Below, piece after piece: positions 35,508-45,309 of a DNA stretch of 64,000 bases. Each line of letters begins with the position of its first letter. The stretch's first letter is position 1. Location: assembly GCA_021300095.1 (NCBI GenBank), contig JAJTHV010000118.1:38091-102090 (forward strand), read 5' to 3'. The position numbers and the translations under genes are program-made. The stretch is from Flammeovirgaceae bacterium. GTDB taxonomy: Bacteria > Bacteroidota > Bacteroidia > Cytophagales > Cyclobacteriaceae. The notes beneath the pieces were generated by a model. That model was given only the letters and a program-made list of their open reading frames with translations. It did not search any database and had not been told where the DNA came from.

Positions 35508-38207
35508 ATGAAACTCAAGGTATTCATTACAGTCTTTCTCTTACTCATAACGTTCACGGCCACTTACTACTTTTGGCCGAGTGAGAAAATAGATTTCAAT
35601 TCTCAGGTTAAGCCAATCCTCAATAACAAATGCATTGCATGTCATGGAGGTGTAAAGCGCGAAGCAAACTTTAGTTTATTGTTTCGTCAGGAAGCATTGG
35701 CAATCGCTGAATCGGGAAAGAAAGCCATTGTTCCCGGAGATCCTAACCATAGCGAACTTGTAAGGCGAATTATGGAAAGCGACCCGGAGGAGCGGATGCC
35801 CTATAAAGAAGAACCGCTCTCGAAAGAAGAGATAAAAATATTAACCCAATGGATAGAAGAAGGCGCAGAATGGGGAGATCATTGGGCCTATCTGAAAGTA
35901 GAGAATCCCGAAATCCCGAAGGCATCGTCCTGGGCACGTAATGAGGTTGATCATTTCGTGGAGGAAAAATGGGAACAGCAAAACTTAACCCCAAGCCCGG
36001 AAGCCGAAAAAGCAACATTGCTTCGCAGGGTATGTCTGGATCTGATTGGACTTCCTCCGGCAAAACAAAACGCAAAATTATTTTTGGGAAACACAGATGA
36101 CAGCACCTATGAACGTCTTGTTGACTCGCTACTCGCATCGCCTCACTTTGGCGAACGCTGGGCTTCCGTGTGGATGGACTTGGCTCGTTATGCCGATACG
36201 AAAGGATATGAACGTGACGACAGCCGATCCATTTGGCGTTACCGAGATTGGCTGATCAGGGCATTTAACAAAGACATGCCCTACGACCAATTTATTACGG
36301 AACAATTGGCTGGCGATTTATTTCCAAATCCATCAGACGCGCAATATATCGCGACCGCTTTTCATCGCAATACCATGACGAATGACGAAGGTGGTACCGA
36401 CAATGAAGAGTTTCGAATTGCTGCCGTGTTGGATCGGGTGAACACAACCTGGGAGGCGATGATGGGAACTACCTTTGCATGCGTGCAGTGTCACAGCCAC
36501 CCCTATGATCCATTTCGACATGAAGAGTATTATAAGTTCATGGCATTTTTCAATAATACCCGCGATGAAGATACAGAAGCCGAGTATCCGTTGCTCCGTC
36601 ATTTTGATAAAAGTGACAGTGCGGAGTTGGCATTGCTGACAAAATGGATAGACAAAAATATTTCTTCAGAGAAAGCAAGCGAAGTCAATTTGTTTGTAAA
36701 AACATGGCAACCTGCAATTAATTTAATCCAAGCAGACCAATTTACGAATAGCGAACTGAGTGACTCGAAATGGTTGATCTTCCGCAATCATGCATTGTGC
36801 CGATTACAGAATGTTGATTTAGAGAAGAAGAATCAACTAATTTATAGATGGTTGAGTTGGAAACCGAATGGCAAATGGACAATCCACTTAGATCAACCGA
36901 ATGGCCCCATCCTTAAAATAATAGATGTAAAGAGTACAAATGGAAATTGGGCGATAAGCGCATTGGATTTTCCAACAGCAAAAGGAGTGCACGATTTATA
37001 TTTTACCTACACCAATCCTCACTTAAAGACTCCCGAGGACAATGGAATGATGCTTGACTGGTTCCACTTCACCACTTCGGGCCTCGAAAAAGACAAAAAC
37101 CAATACGCTAAATTCTGGACCTTGCTCAATAAAGAAGTGCAGACCACGCCCATCACAGTAGAAAATCCCCAATCCATGCACCGCGTGACGCAAGTATTCG
37201 AGCGTGGCAATTGGTTGGTGAAAACAGATACGGTTCAACCGGAAGTTCCGCAATCTTTGAACCCATTCCCTAAAGAAGCGCCTAAAAATAGATTGGGTTT
37301 GGCGCAATGGATGACCAGCAAAGAAAACCCGTTGGTAGCCCGCACCATCGTGAATAGAGTATGGGAGCAAATTTTTGGCGCAGGGTTGGCAGAAACGCTG
37401 GAAGACTTGGGCACACAAGGTATTCCGCCTACGCACAAAGAATTAATTGATCACCTCTCGTGGAAGTTGATGAATGAGTACCAATGGAGTTTAAAAAAGT
37501 TGATGAAAGAAATAGTCATGTCAGCTACCTATCGTCAAGATTCAAAAATTACACCTGACCATTTAGCTAAAGATCCATTCAATAAATTGTATGCGCGTGC
37601 ATCGCGCGTGCGACTTTCGGCTGAGCAGGTACGTGATCAGGCACTGTCGGTTAGCGGCCTGTTAAGCAATAAAATGTATGGCCCAAGTGTAATGCCGTTT
37701 CAACCGGATGGCATTTGGCAATCGCCTTGGAACGGCCAAACGTGGACCAAGAGCAAATCAGAAGATCAATATCGCAGAGCTGTATATACTTACTGGAAGC
37801 GCTCTTCTCCGTATCCCTCTATCATGACGTTTGATGGAGCGACTCGCGAGGTCTGTACAGCCAGGCGAATCCGCACCAACACACCGTTGCAAGCGCTGGT
37901 TACTCTAAACGATTCTGTCTATGTGGAAGCAGCCCATCGATTGGCCTTAAACATGCAGCAGAAAAGCAAAGAAGTGCAACAGCAAATTGCAATTGGCTAT
38001 GAGCAAGCGATTGGGCAACCGATAACTTCTGAAAAATTAGCTGTGCTTGAAAAACTATATCATCAGGCATTGACCGAATATCAACGCAGTAATCAGAAAT
38101 TAGTCAGCTATCATAAACAACACGATCAACAATTGCCCCAAACAAAAGCACTCGCTTTAGTAGCAAGTGCCATTTTGAATTTAGATGAATTTGTAACAAA
38201 GAACTAG
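35508..38207 (+). CDS. PSD1/DUF1549-DUF1553 cytochrome c-domain protein
   Basis: 899 residues from ATG 35508; a GTG start ten codons earlier is less likely. An N-terminal membrane anchor (KVFITVFLLLITFTATYYFW) is followed by a planctomycete-type cytochrome c domain with one haem site CIACH (Cys42, Cys45, His46). Then come a DUF1549 domain (RVCLDLIGLPP, FGERWASVWMDLARYADTKG) and a C-terminal DUF1553 (NPLVARTIVNRVWEQIFG, RASRVRLSAEQVRDQALSVS). These large periplasmic proteins are abundant in Planctomycetes and are thought to take part in sugar oxidation, though the reaction is not established. First gene of a four-gene module. Confidence 0.92.
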   Translation: MKLKVFITVFLLLITFTATYYFWPSEKIDFNSQVKPILNNKCIACHGGVKREANFSLLFRQEALAIAESGKKAIVPGDPNHSELVRRIMESDPEERMPYKEEPLSKEEIKILTQWIEEGAEWGDHWAYLKVENPEIPKASSWARNEVDHFVEEKWEQQNLTPSPEAEKATLLRRVCLDLIGLPPAKQNAKLFLGNTDDSTYERLVDSLLASPHFGERWASVWMDLARYADTKGYERDDSRSIWRYRDWLIRAFNKDMPYDQFITEQLAGDLFPNPSDAQYIATAFHRNTMTNDEGGTDNEEFRIAAVLDRVNTTWEAMMGTTFACVQCHSHPYDPFRHEEYYKFMAFFNNTRDEDTEAEYPLLRHFDKSDSAELALLTKWIDKNISSEKASEVNLFVKTWQPAINLIQADQFTNSELSDSKWLIFRNHALCRLQNVDLEKKNQLIYRWLSWKPNGKWTIHLDQPNGPILKIIDVKSTNGNWAISALDFPTAKGVHDLYFTYTNPHLKTPEDNGMMLDWFHFTTSGLEKDKNQYAKFWTLLNKEVQTTPITVENPQSMHRVTQVFERGNWLVKTDTVQPEVPQSLNPFPKEAPKNRLGLAQWMTSKENPLVARTIVNRVWEQIFGAGLAETLEDLGTQGIPPTHKELIDHLSWKLMNEYQWSLKKLMKEIVMSATYRQDSKITPDHLAKDPFNKLYARASRVRLSAEQVRDQALSVSGLLSNKMYGPSVMPFQPDGIWQSPWNGQTWTKSKSEDQYRRAVYTYWKRSSPYPSIMTFDGATREVCTARRIRTNTPLQALVTLNDSVYVEAAHRLALNMQQKSKEVQQQIAIGYEQAIGQPITSEKLAVLEKLYHQALTEYQRSNQKLVSYHKQHDQQLPQTKALALVASAILNLDEFVTKN

Positions 38208-38220
38208 CATCCAGTATCCG

Positions 38221-39717
38221 ATGAAAGAAGGCCAAAGACAAAAAATAAATCAGGCTGAATACCTGCAAAACCTGGAGAACATTACGCGCAGGCATTTTTT
38301 GTGGGAAAGCGCAAGCGGACTTGGTGCGTTGGCGTTAGGTTCTTTATTTGGCAGTTGCAGTCCACTGGATCGCAAACCTGATTCTTTTCTTTCTACCAAT
38401 CCACTTGCCGTGAAGCCGCCTCATTTTATTCCCAAAGCAAAGTCAGTGATTTATTTGCATATGGCCGGTGCTCCTTCGCAATTGGAAATGTTTGACTTTA
38501 AACCCGACTTACAAAAACTCGATGGTCAGGATTGTCCAGCTTCTTTACTCGATGGAAAGAAATTTGCATTCATCCGCGGTGTGCCAAAAATGCTGGGCCC
38601 ACAGGCAAGCTTCCAACAATATGGTGAGTCACGCGCGTGGGTGTCCGAGCACTTGCCACACTTTTCAACTGCGGTAGATGAAGTAACTTTTCTCAAAGCA
38701 GTACAGACAGATCAATTCAATCATGGCCCGGCACAATTGCTCATGCATACCGGTAGTGCCCGATTGGGAAGGCCGAGTATGGGTGCGTGGGTCACGTATG
38801 GGTTGGGCAGCGAGAATCAAAACCTTCCGGGATTTGTAGTTCTCACATCCGGAGGAAAAAATCCCGATGCGGGCAAAAGTGTTTGGGGCAGTGGATTTTT
38901 ACCATCTGTGTATCAAGGTGTGCAGTGCCGATCAGAAGGTGATCCTGTTTTGTTCTTGAAAGATCCGAAAGATGTGGACCGCAATTTGCGCAAAGCTTCC
39001 ATTGATGCCATCAACGAAATCAATCATTTGAATTACCAAAAATCGGGCGATCCGGAGATTCTTTCGCGCATGGCGCAATATGAGATGGCCTTCAAAATGC
39101 AAATCTCTGTGCCCGAAGTGATGGACATCCATGACGAACCGCAATACATTCACGACATGTATGGCACCAAGCCCGGTCGTGCATCACTCGCTAACAATAT
39201 TTTGTTGGCGCGAAAATTAGTGGAGAAAGGTGTACGCTTTGTTCAGGTTTTTGATTGGGGTTGGGATAGCCACGGCACCGACTCCGATTTAGCAATTGAC
39301 ATCGGGCACATTAATAAATGCCGCTCCGTGGATAAAGCCATGACCGCACTCATCTTCGACTTGAAACAGCGCGGATTACTAGAGGAAACGTTGGTAGTGT
39401 GGGGCGGTGAATTTGGTCGCACACCGATGCAGGAAAATCGCGAAGGGAAAAAGAATCCATTCAAAGGTCGAGATCATCATACCGAAGCTTTTACGATGTG
39501 GATGGCGGGTGGAGGGATAAAGAAAGGATTTACGCACGGTGAAACAGATGCAATTGGTTATTCATCCATCAGCGGGAAAGTTACACCTTACGATGTGCAA
39601 GCCACCATCCTACATCAATTGGGATTTGATCATGAAAAGCTCACATACCAATTTCAAGGTCGCCCTTTTCGATTAACGGATGTAGCGGGCAAAGTAATTC
39701 ATGAAGTAATTGGATAA
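38221..39717 (+). CDS. DUF1501 protein with Tat signal
   Basis: 498 residues. After about 25 charged residues there is a twin-arginine leader (TRRHFLWESASGLGALALGS). The body is a DUF1501 domain of the alkaline-phosphatase/sulfatase fold, seen in SVIYLHMAGAPSQLEMFDF, FVQVFDWGWDSHGTDSD and VVWGGEFGRTPMQENREG. DUF1501 genes nearly always follow a DUF1549/DUF1553 gene, as here (13 nt gap), and the products are presumed to act together in the periplasm. Enzymatic activity is unproven. Confidence 0.92.
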   Translation: MKEGQRQKINQAEYLQNLENITRRHFLWESASGLGALALGSLFGSCSPLDRKPDSFLSTNPLAVKPPHFIPKAKSVIYLHMAGAPSQLEMFDFKPDLQKLDGQDCPASLLDGKKFAFIRGVPKMLGPQASFQQYGESRAWVSEHLPHFSTAVDEVTFLKAVQTDQFNHGPAQLLMHTGSARLGRPSMGAWVTYGLGSENQNLPGFVVLTSGGKNPDAGKSVWGSGFLPSVYQGVQCRSEGDPVLFLKDPKDVDRNLRKASIDAINEINHLNYQKSGDPEILSRMAQYEMAFKMQISVPEVMDIHDEPQYIHDMYGTKPGRASLANNILLARKLVEKGVRFVQVFDWGWDSHGTDSDLAIDIGHINKCRSVDKAMTALIFDLKQRGLLEETLVVWGGEFGRTPMQENREGKKNPFKGRDHHTEAFTMWMAGGGIKKGFTHGETDAIGYSSISGKVTPYDVQATILHQLGFDHEKLTYQFQGRPFRLTDVAGKVIHEVIG

Positions 39718-39749
39718 ATAAAGAAATGAAAGAACTCAACTTAGAATAG

Positions 39750-40667
39750 ATGCCAACCAGAAGAGAATTTTTAAACACATCCTCATTAGCAGCTGCCAGT
39801 TTGTTTTTGGCTTCCGCGAATGCCTTAAGCCAACCACTATCCACGAAGGCAGCGCCCGGGTATTCATTATTGGTGTTTGGCACAAACTGGGGATTTGAAG
39901 GATCGACTTACCAACTTTGCGAAAAATTGAAACAGGCGGGTTACGATGGAGTGGAAATTTGGTGGCCTACAGATGAGAAAGATAGAAAGGGATTATTGGA
40001 TGCATTGGAAAAGTATAATTTGAAAGTGGGATTCTTGGTGGGAAGTGGAGATTTGGATTTTAAAAAGCATCAGCTGCAGTTCCAGCAAAATCTCGAAGCT
40101 GCTGCTAAGGCGAAGCCCGTTTATATCAATTGTCATTCTGGAAGAGATTTTTTCTCATTTGAGCAGAATGCAGAGCTGATCACATTTTCTAATCGATTGT
40201 CAGCCGCTACCGGCACACCAATCTATCACGAAACGCACCGAGGTCGGGCACTCTATGCTGCGCCTGTTACTAAAAAGTTTATTGACGAAAGTAAAGATTT
40301 GCGCATCACACTGGATATTTCGCATTGGTGTAACGTGCACGAGTCATATCTGCAAGGGCAGGAAGAGACAGTTACTCAAACACTCAATCGCACCGATCAC
40401 ATTCATGCGCGTATTGGCCATCCTGAAGGTCCGCAAGTAAGCGACCCACGCGCAACCGAATGGGCGCAAGCAGTGAAGCATCACTTCGAATGGTGGGATA
40501 AAGTAGTCGAAAATAAAAGAAGAGAAGGTAGGCTCATGACCTTTCTCACAGAATTTGGTCCACCCGATTATATGCCTACACTTCCGTATACCCGGCAAGC
40601 CGTAGCAGATCAATGGGCAATCAATGTCTACATGATGGAAATTTTACGAAAGCGATATTCCGCATGA
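39750..40667 (+). CDS. Exported sugar-phosphate isomerase/epimerase-like TIM barrel
   Basis: 305 residues with a Tat-type leader (TRREFLNTSSLAAASLFLAS). The rest is a xylose-isomerase-like TIM barrel (AP_endonuc_2 fold): GYDGVEIWWP, YINCHSGRDFF, PIYHETHRGRALY, LDISHWCNV, HIHARIGHPEGPQ and a C-terminal TEFGPP with a likely metal-binding Glu. The Glu/His/Asp pattern fits a divalent-metal isomerase or epimerase. Export and position suggest it acts on an oxidised sugar in the periplasm with the neighbouring cytochrome and DUF1501 proteins; the substrate is unknown. Confidence 0.88.
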   Translation: MPTRREFLNTSSLAAASLFLASANALSQPLSTKAAPGYSLLVFGTNWGFEGSTYQLCEKLKQAGYDGVEIWWPTDEKDRKGLLDALEKYNLKVGFLVGSGDLDFKKHQLQFQQNLEAAAKAKPVYINCHSGRDFFSFEQNAELITFSNRLSAATGTPIYHETHRGRALYAAPVTKKFIDESKDLRITLDISHWCNVHESYLQGQEETVTQTLNRTDHIHARIGHPEGPQVSDPRATEWAQAVKHHFEWWDKVVENKRREGRLMTFLTEFGPPDYMPTLPYTRQAVADQWAINVYMMEILRKRYSA

Positions 40668-42028
40668 GTATAATGGAGATAGTCGGTCGATTTCACCCAT
40701 TACTTGTTCACTTACCAATTGGAATTTTAGTATTGGCAATTGCATTTGAGTGGCTGTCAGGGTATCAAAGGTATCAAATACTCAAACCTGCTATTACCAC
40801 AATTATTTCTCTAGGCGCAATCACGGCACTGTTTTCATGTATTACCGGTTATTTGCTTTCGCAGAATGGAGAGTACGATGGAGACACAGTCAGTTGGCAT
40901 CAATGGTTGGGTATTTCAGTCACTCTGCTCTCGTTCTTGTATGTCTGGATAAGAAGTAAAAGTGAACTAGCGGCAAAAGTATTTTCAGTTGTTGTTTTAG
41001 TATTACTTTCAATTACCGGTCACTTAGGCGGCTCGCTTACCCATGGCGAAGATTATTTGACCGAAGGTCTTTTTACCAATAACGAGTCAATGAATGTCGC
41101 TTCCATCGATGACCAAACAAAGATGTATGCGGATTTAGTACAACCGATTTTAGAAAGTAAGTGCTACACATGCCATAATGCTTCCAAACAAAAAGGCAAG
41201 TTACGATTGGATGCACCGGAGCATATTCAAAAAGGCGGAAAAAATGGAACCGTCCTTGTGGCCCACAAAGTAGACGAGAGTGAAATGATTGACCGTTTAC
41301 TATTACCTCTTGATCAGGATGAGCACATGCCGCCAAAAGAAAAAAAACAATTGAGTTCGGTTGAAGTAGAAATTTTGAAGCGTTGGATTGCTAGCGGAGC
41401 AAGTTTTGATCAAACAGTCGGTGAGCTGAAGCTAACGAACAATTTAAAAGACATTTTGCAATCACACAATACCCCCAACGTAAGTGAAGTGCCGATTGAT
41501 GACGTGGGCAAAGCGGACGAATCAATAATTAATAAGCTTAGGATGTTGGAAGTAATGGTGGTGCCGGTGTCGCAAGAGAGCCGCTACCTTTCGGTGAACT
41601 TAATTAACACCACCAACATCGACTCTGCTTTAGTGATGATGCAAGAACTGAAAGAACAGATCGTTTGGCTCAACGCAAGTAGCACATCCATTTCCGATGT
41701 TAATTTGAAATTAGTAGGGGCGCTTACCAACCTCTCCAGATTGCATTTAAACAATACGAAGTTATCCGGTGAAGGGTTGGTAAGTTTAAAGCCACTAATT
41801 AATCTTCGCTATTTGAATTTGTCGAATACAAATGTTACAGGCAAAGCACTGATGTCACTTGCTTCGTTGACGAGTTTAACTTCACTACACGTTTACAATA
41901 CAGCAGTTCAGGAAAGTGAAATAGATGCAATTCAAAAAGCTTTTCTCAATGCAAGGATAGAATGGAAAAACTATGTGGTTCCCATGTTGCCAACGGATAC
42001 AGTTCGGGTGATGTTACCGTACCGATAG
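40664..42028 (+). CDS. Membrane cytochrome c protein with leucine-rich repeats
   Basis: 454 residues from ATG 40664, which overlaps the preceding TGA. Residues 1-135 carry four membrane segments of the DUF2231 type (FHPLLVHLPIGILVLAIAFE). A planctomycete-type cytochrome domain follows with CYTCH (Cys167, Cys170, His171) and the MPPKEK motif. The C-terminus is a short leucine-rich repeat array (LTNLSRLHLNNTKLSG, LINLRYLNLSNTNVTG, LTSLTSLHVYNTAVQE). Likely the membrane electron acceptor or anchor of the module, with the repeats facing the periplasm. Confidence 0.88.
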   Translation: MSIMEIVGRFHPLLVHLPIGILVLAIAFEWLSGYQRYQILKPAITTIISLGAITALFSCITGYLLSQNGEYDGDTVSWHQWLGISVTLLSFLYVWIRSKSELAAKVFSVVVLVLLSITGHLGGSLTHGEDYLTEGLFTNNESMNVASIDDQTKMYADLVQPILESKCYTCHNASKQKGKLRLDAPEHIQKGGKNGTVLVAHKVDESEMIDRLLLPLDQDEHMPPKEKKQLSSVEVEILKRWIASGASFDQTVGELKLTNNLKDILQSHNTPNVSEVPIDDVGKADESIINKLRMLEVMVVPVSQESRYLSVNLINTTNIDSALVMMQELKEQIVWLNASSTSISDVNLKLVGALTNLSRLHLNNTKLSGEGLVSLKPLINLRYLNLSNTNVTGKALMSLASLTSLTSLHVYNTAVQESEIDAIQKAFLNARIEWKNYVVPMLPTDTVRVMLPYR

Positions 42029-42153
42029 CCGACAGCTCCGATCAGGAGAACTTCCCGATTAAATTTTCAACCAGATCTCATTCAATTTCTTCGTGGAGGT
42101 GAGCAGCGCAAAACCACTTCAAAAACTGAAAAGTAGTATGAGTTTGTTTATCA

Positions 42154-44784
42154 TCATTCATATTTCAGCGAATTGACAGGGTTATCCAAAGCAGTCTTGA
42201 GCGACTGTGCGCAGACAATTAGAATAATCACAACAAAGAAGCATACAATTGGCAAAGCAAACATCCACCAGTTTAATTCAATATGATAGGCAAAACTCGC
42301 AAGCCATTGATTAGCTAAAAAATAACTTAATGGAACTCCTATAAAAATAGAGACTATCATCAGCAAAATATATTCTATGGCAAGCAATGTTAAAATAGTT
42401 CTTACGGAAGCCCCCAACACTTTGCGTATGCCAATTTCTTTGGTTCGCTTCGCGACACTTAGCGAAACTAAACCCAGTACACCCGTTACTACAATAACCA
42501 GCATTAATATTGTGGCGAACATCGATGCTTTTTTCATTTGAAGTTCTGTGATATATAATTGCTTTAGCCGTTCATCTGCAAATGAAAATTCAAAGGCATC
42601 TTCTGGAAAGACTTTTTTCCAAAGAGCTTGGACCTCATTGACCGATTCACTCATCTTGCCCGGTTTCATCTTGAAGCTAAAAAAACGATATGCCTCAAAA
42701 TCTATATTGTGCACAATCATCAAAGGGGCTACTTTTTCGTGTAATGAAGCAAAATGAAAATCGTCTACTACGCCTTTCACTGTTAGCACGGCATCACCAA
42801 AATTGCTCGCTTTCAACTGATCTCCTACTTTAATACTCAATGCCATCTGTGCAGTTCGGTTAATCACCACTTCATTGGGCTTTCGATTATTGGAATTATC
42901 AAATAGGCTTCCGTCCGTCAACTTCAAGTTATAAACACGAAAAAAATTCTCATCTGCTCCCGTTACGGTGTAACCAACACCATTCGCTGACGAATTTTCT
43001 GCTTTGTAGAGAGTCCCACCTCCAGGGCTAAAATTCCATCCTGGCGCACCCATGGATAATGAGACCGATTGAACATTGGGCGAAAGTGAAAATTCTTTTT
43101 TGGCAGATTCCATTTTTTGAAACCCAGCTTCAGTCCAGAGGCGTGGAACAGAGTTCACAATTAAAACATGTGACTTGTCGTACCCCAAATCTTTGTTTAG
43201 AAAGTAAGAAGTTTGGCTTGATAGAATTATTGTGGCAGTTAAAATGAAGATCGTGATGAGAAATTGGAAAGCGATTAAGGTTCTTGAAAACTGAATTGTG
43301 CCTTTTACTGATTTGGATTTTCCTTTTAATGACTCGATGGGTTTGGCCATTGACTGAAATATGGCTGGATAGATTCCTGCTAAAAGGCCGATGAAGATTA
43401 TGGCTATGATGATTACAATCCAGAATGTTCCCTGAAAACTAATTACGGATGGCATCTTTGTGCCTAACAATTCACCAAATGAAGGGTATACCAGTTGATA
43501 GGCAAGGAGTGCGAATACAGCGGAAGCTAACGCAAACACGAATGACTCCATTATAAACTGTGAAACTACCTGTTTACTTAGGCCGCCTAATACCTTTCGT
43601 ACACCCACTTCTCTACTTCTCGAAAACGAACTGGCAATAGAAATATTTATAAAATTGCTAATAGCCAATAAAAGGATAAGCACTAAAATAGCAATCAACG
43701 AAGTGATCAACTTTTGTACAGCCGAGTGGTTTGTTACCTGATAGTAGTTGCTGATGGGGCTGAGTCGATAAATTTTTATTTCAGAATCTTTTGAAGATAT
43801 GTTTTTGTCAACCAACTGGTTGATGGTACTTTCTGCTTCCATCACGGATGCGCTGGGTGCGAGCTTGAGATGAGTGATGATAAGATCATTCCATGAATCT
43901 TGATTGAATAATGGGAAGAAGTCTCTATAGTTTTCAAGCGGAAGAAAAATCTGAGCATCCATATTCATGAAATCAGTGATGGAGTTCTTATCTTCTGGAT
44001 CCTCAATTACTGCTTTGATGGTGTAGTCCTTGCGCCCATTTTGTTCTGTAGAAACGGATAATGTTTCCCCTACCACATCCCATCTGTTAAAGAATTGGTT
44101 AGCCACTTTTTTAGTAATGATGAGCGAGTTAGGATTTTTCAAGGCGGTAGCTCCATCGCCAGTCAATACCTCGAATCCAAACATGTTGATGAATGAAGCA
44201 TCGCCAATCATACTTTGCAGGCGGAAGTGTTTATCATCTTTGGAGACCGTTACGTTTCGGTCAAAGAACCGAAAGGAAGATTCAAACAATAGTGGATACT
44301 GTTCTAAACACTGCTTTGCTAATCGGCTCGGAACAAAGAAGTTATAATCATCCGTACTTTTTGTTTGGGTTTGTACAAGAAATAGCCTGTCCACATCTTT
44401 TAGGCTCTTGTTTACTTGTAATTCCTGGTGTACAAACACGCCAAGCAGAAGCGCGAAAGTGATGCCCAACGTGAGGCACAGAATATTAATAGCAGTATAA
44501 AATTTTCTTTTAGTGATGCCTCGAATCAATACAAGAAAATAGTTCCTTATCATATAGCTTTGATTTAATTCAATTGAAAACTTATTCCTCAGCAAAATCC
44601 CCAGCCTAAAAAACCGAATCACATTCCACATTAATCTCATCTTCGCTTTTTTCTCTCCAACTGCTTTTACATCCCGATTGAATTTTTGAATGAGATCGCC
44701 TTCGATTTCTTCGAAGAGATGATCAGGGCAGATGAATTTTAGAAATTTCAACGCCCATCTAGGCGGTTGAACATTGGAATTCAT
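42154..44784 (-). CDS. FtsX/MacB-type ABC permease with N-terminal prefix domain
   Basis: 876 residues from ATG 44784, whose ATGA overlaps the PadR stop; the frame is open 12 codons further. Residues 1-85 are the soluble 'permease prefix' domain (PPRWALKFLKFICPDHLFEE). Two repeats of a MacB periplasmic domain plus FtsX membrane region follow (SRSREVGVRKVLGGLSKQVV; AKRTKEIGIRKVLGASVRTI). Such permeases use an ATPase encoded elsewhere, to export or to transmit mechanical signals in the envelope. Co-transcribed with and presumably repressed by the upstream PadR regulator. Confidence 0.92.
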   Translation of the reverse strand: MNSNVQPPRWALKFLKFICPDHLFEEIEGDLIQKFNRDVKAVGEKKAKMRLMWNVIRFFRLGILLRNKFSIELNQSYMIRNYFLVLIRGITKRKFYTAINILCLTLGITFALLLGVFVHQELQVNKSLKDVDRLFLVQTQTKSTDDYNFFVPSRLAKQCLEQYPLLFESSFRFFDRNVTVSKDDKHFRLQSMIGDASFINMFGFEVLTGDGATALKNPNSLIITKKVANQFFNRWDVVGETLSVSTEQNGRKDYTIKAVIEDPEDKNSITDFMNMDAQIFLPLENYRDFFPLFNQDSWNDLIITHLKLAPSASVMEAESTINQLVDKNISSKDSEIKIYRLSPISNYYQVTNHSAVQKLITSLIAILVLILLLAISNFINISIASSFSRSREVGVRKVLGGLSKQVVSQFIMESFVFALASAVFALLAYQLVYPSFGELLGTKMPSVISFQGTFWIVIIIAIIFIGLLAGIYPAIFQSMAKPIESLKGKSKSVKGTIQFSRTLIAFQFLITIFILTATIILSSQTSYFLNKDLGYDKSHVLIVNSVPRLWTEAGFQKMESAKKEFSLSPNVQSVSLSMGAPGWNFSPGGGTLYKAENSSANGVGYTVTGADENFFRVYNLKLTDGSLFDNSNNRKPNEVVINRTAQMALSIKVGDQLKASNFGDAVLTVKGVVDDFHFASLHEKVAPLMIVHNIDFEAYRFFSFKMKPGKMSESVNEVQALWKKVFPEDAFEFSFADERLKQLYITELQMKKASMFATILMLVIVVTGVLGLVSLSVAKRTKEIGIRKVLGASVRTILTLLAIEYILLMIVSIFIGVPLSYFLANQWLASFAYHIELNWWMFALPIVCFFVVIILIVCAQSLKTALDNPVNSLKYE

Positions 44785-45113
44785 AAACCGGACATTTTCA
44801 ATTGTGGCACCAACTTCCACAACTCAATCCTCGATTCTTTCATCGCCTTCAACATCGCCATGCCTGCACTTGTGATAGTAAAAATTCGCTTGCGTCTGCC
44901 GCCCCGTTCGTTGGTTCCACCACCCATACTCGATTTGATGTAGCCCTTATCTTCCAAGCGGTAGAGTGTAACATGCACTGCACTTAAGTTTACTTCACGC
45001 TTTAATCGCGTTTCAATTTCTTCGGCAATCGCGGCTCCGTAGGCATCTTCCTGCAAGGCTGCCACCATCGTCAAAATCAACTCTTCAAACTCACCCAAGT
45101 ATTCCTTAGCCAT
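44781..45113 (-). CDS. PadR-family transcriptional regulator
   Basis: 110 residues: winged helix with the PadR pattern EELILTMVAALQEDAYGAAI, HVTLYRLEDKGYIKS and a wing (GGGTNERGGRRKRIFTITSA). Members are dimeric repressors responding to small molecules or stress. It overlaps the FtsX permease gene by 4 nt (ATGA), so it almost certainly controls it and is autoregulated. In Bacteroidota this PadR/prefix-permease pairing is very common. Confidence 0.92.
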   Translation of the reverse strand: MAKEYLGEFEELILTMVAALQEDAYGAAIAEEIETRLKREVNLSAVHVTLYRLEDKGYIKSSMGGGTNERGGRRKRIFTITSAGMAMLKAMKESRIELWKLVPQLKMSGL

Positions 45114-45309
45114 ATATATGCTTATATTTTGTAAAGTAAATAAACAAACTCTTTTACTAAAATCAAAACGCCCACCAGAAAGTGATAGTGGTTATCTCGC
45201 CATTGCTTCATAGTGCTACTCATTAGCGCATTCCAACCACTCATTAATTCTTCCTGAAAAAGGCGCAATTTCACTACAGATTTGCTCCCACAAACCAAAT
45301 TCTGCATAT

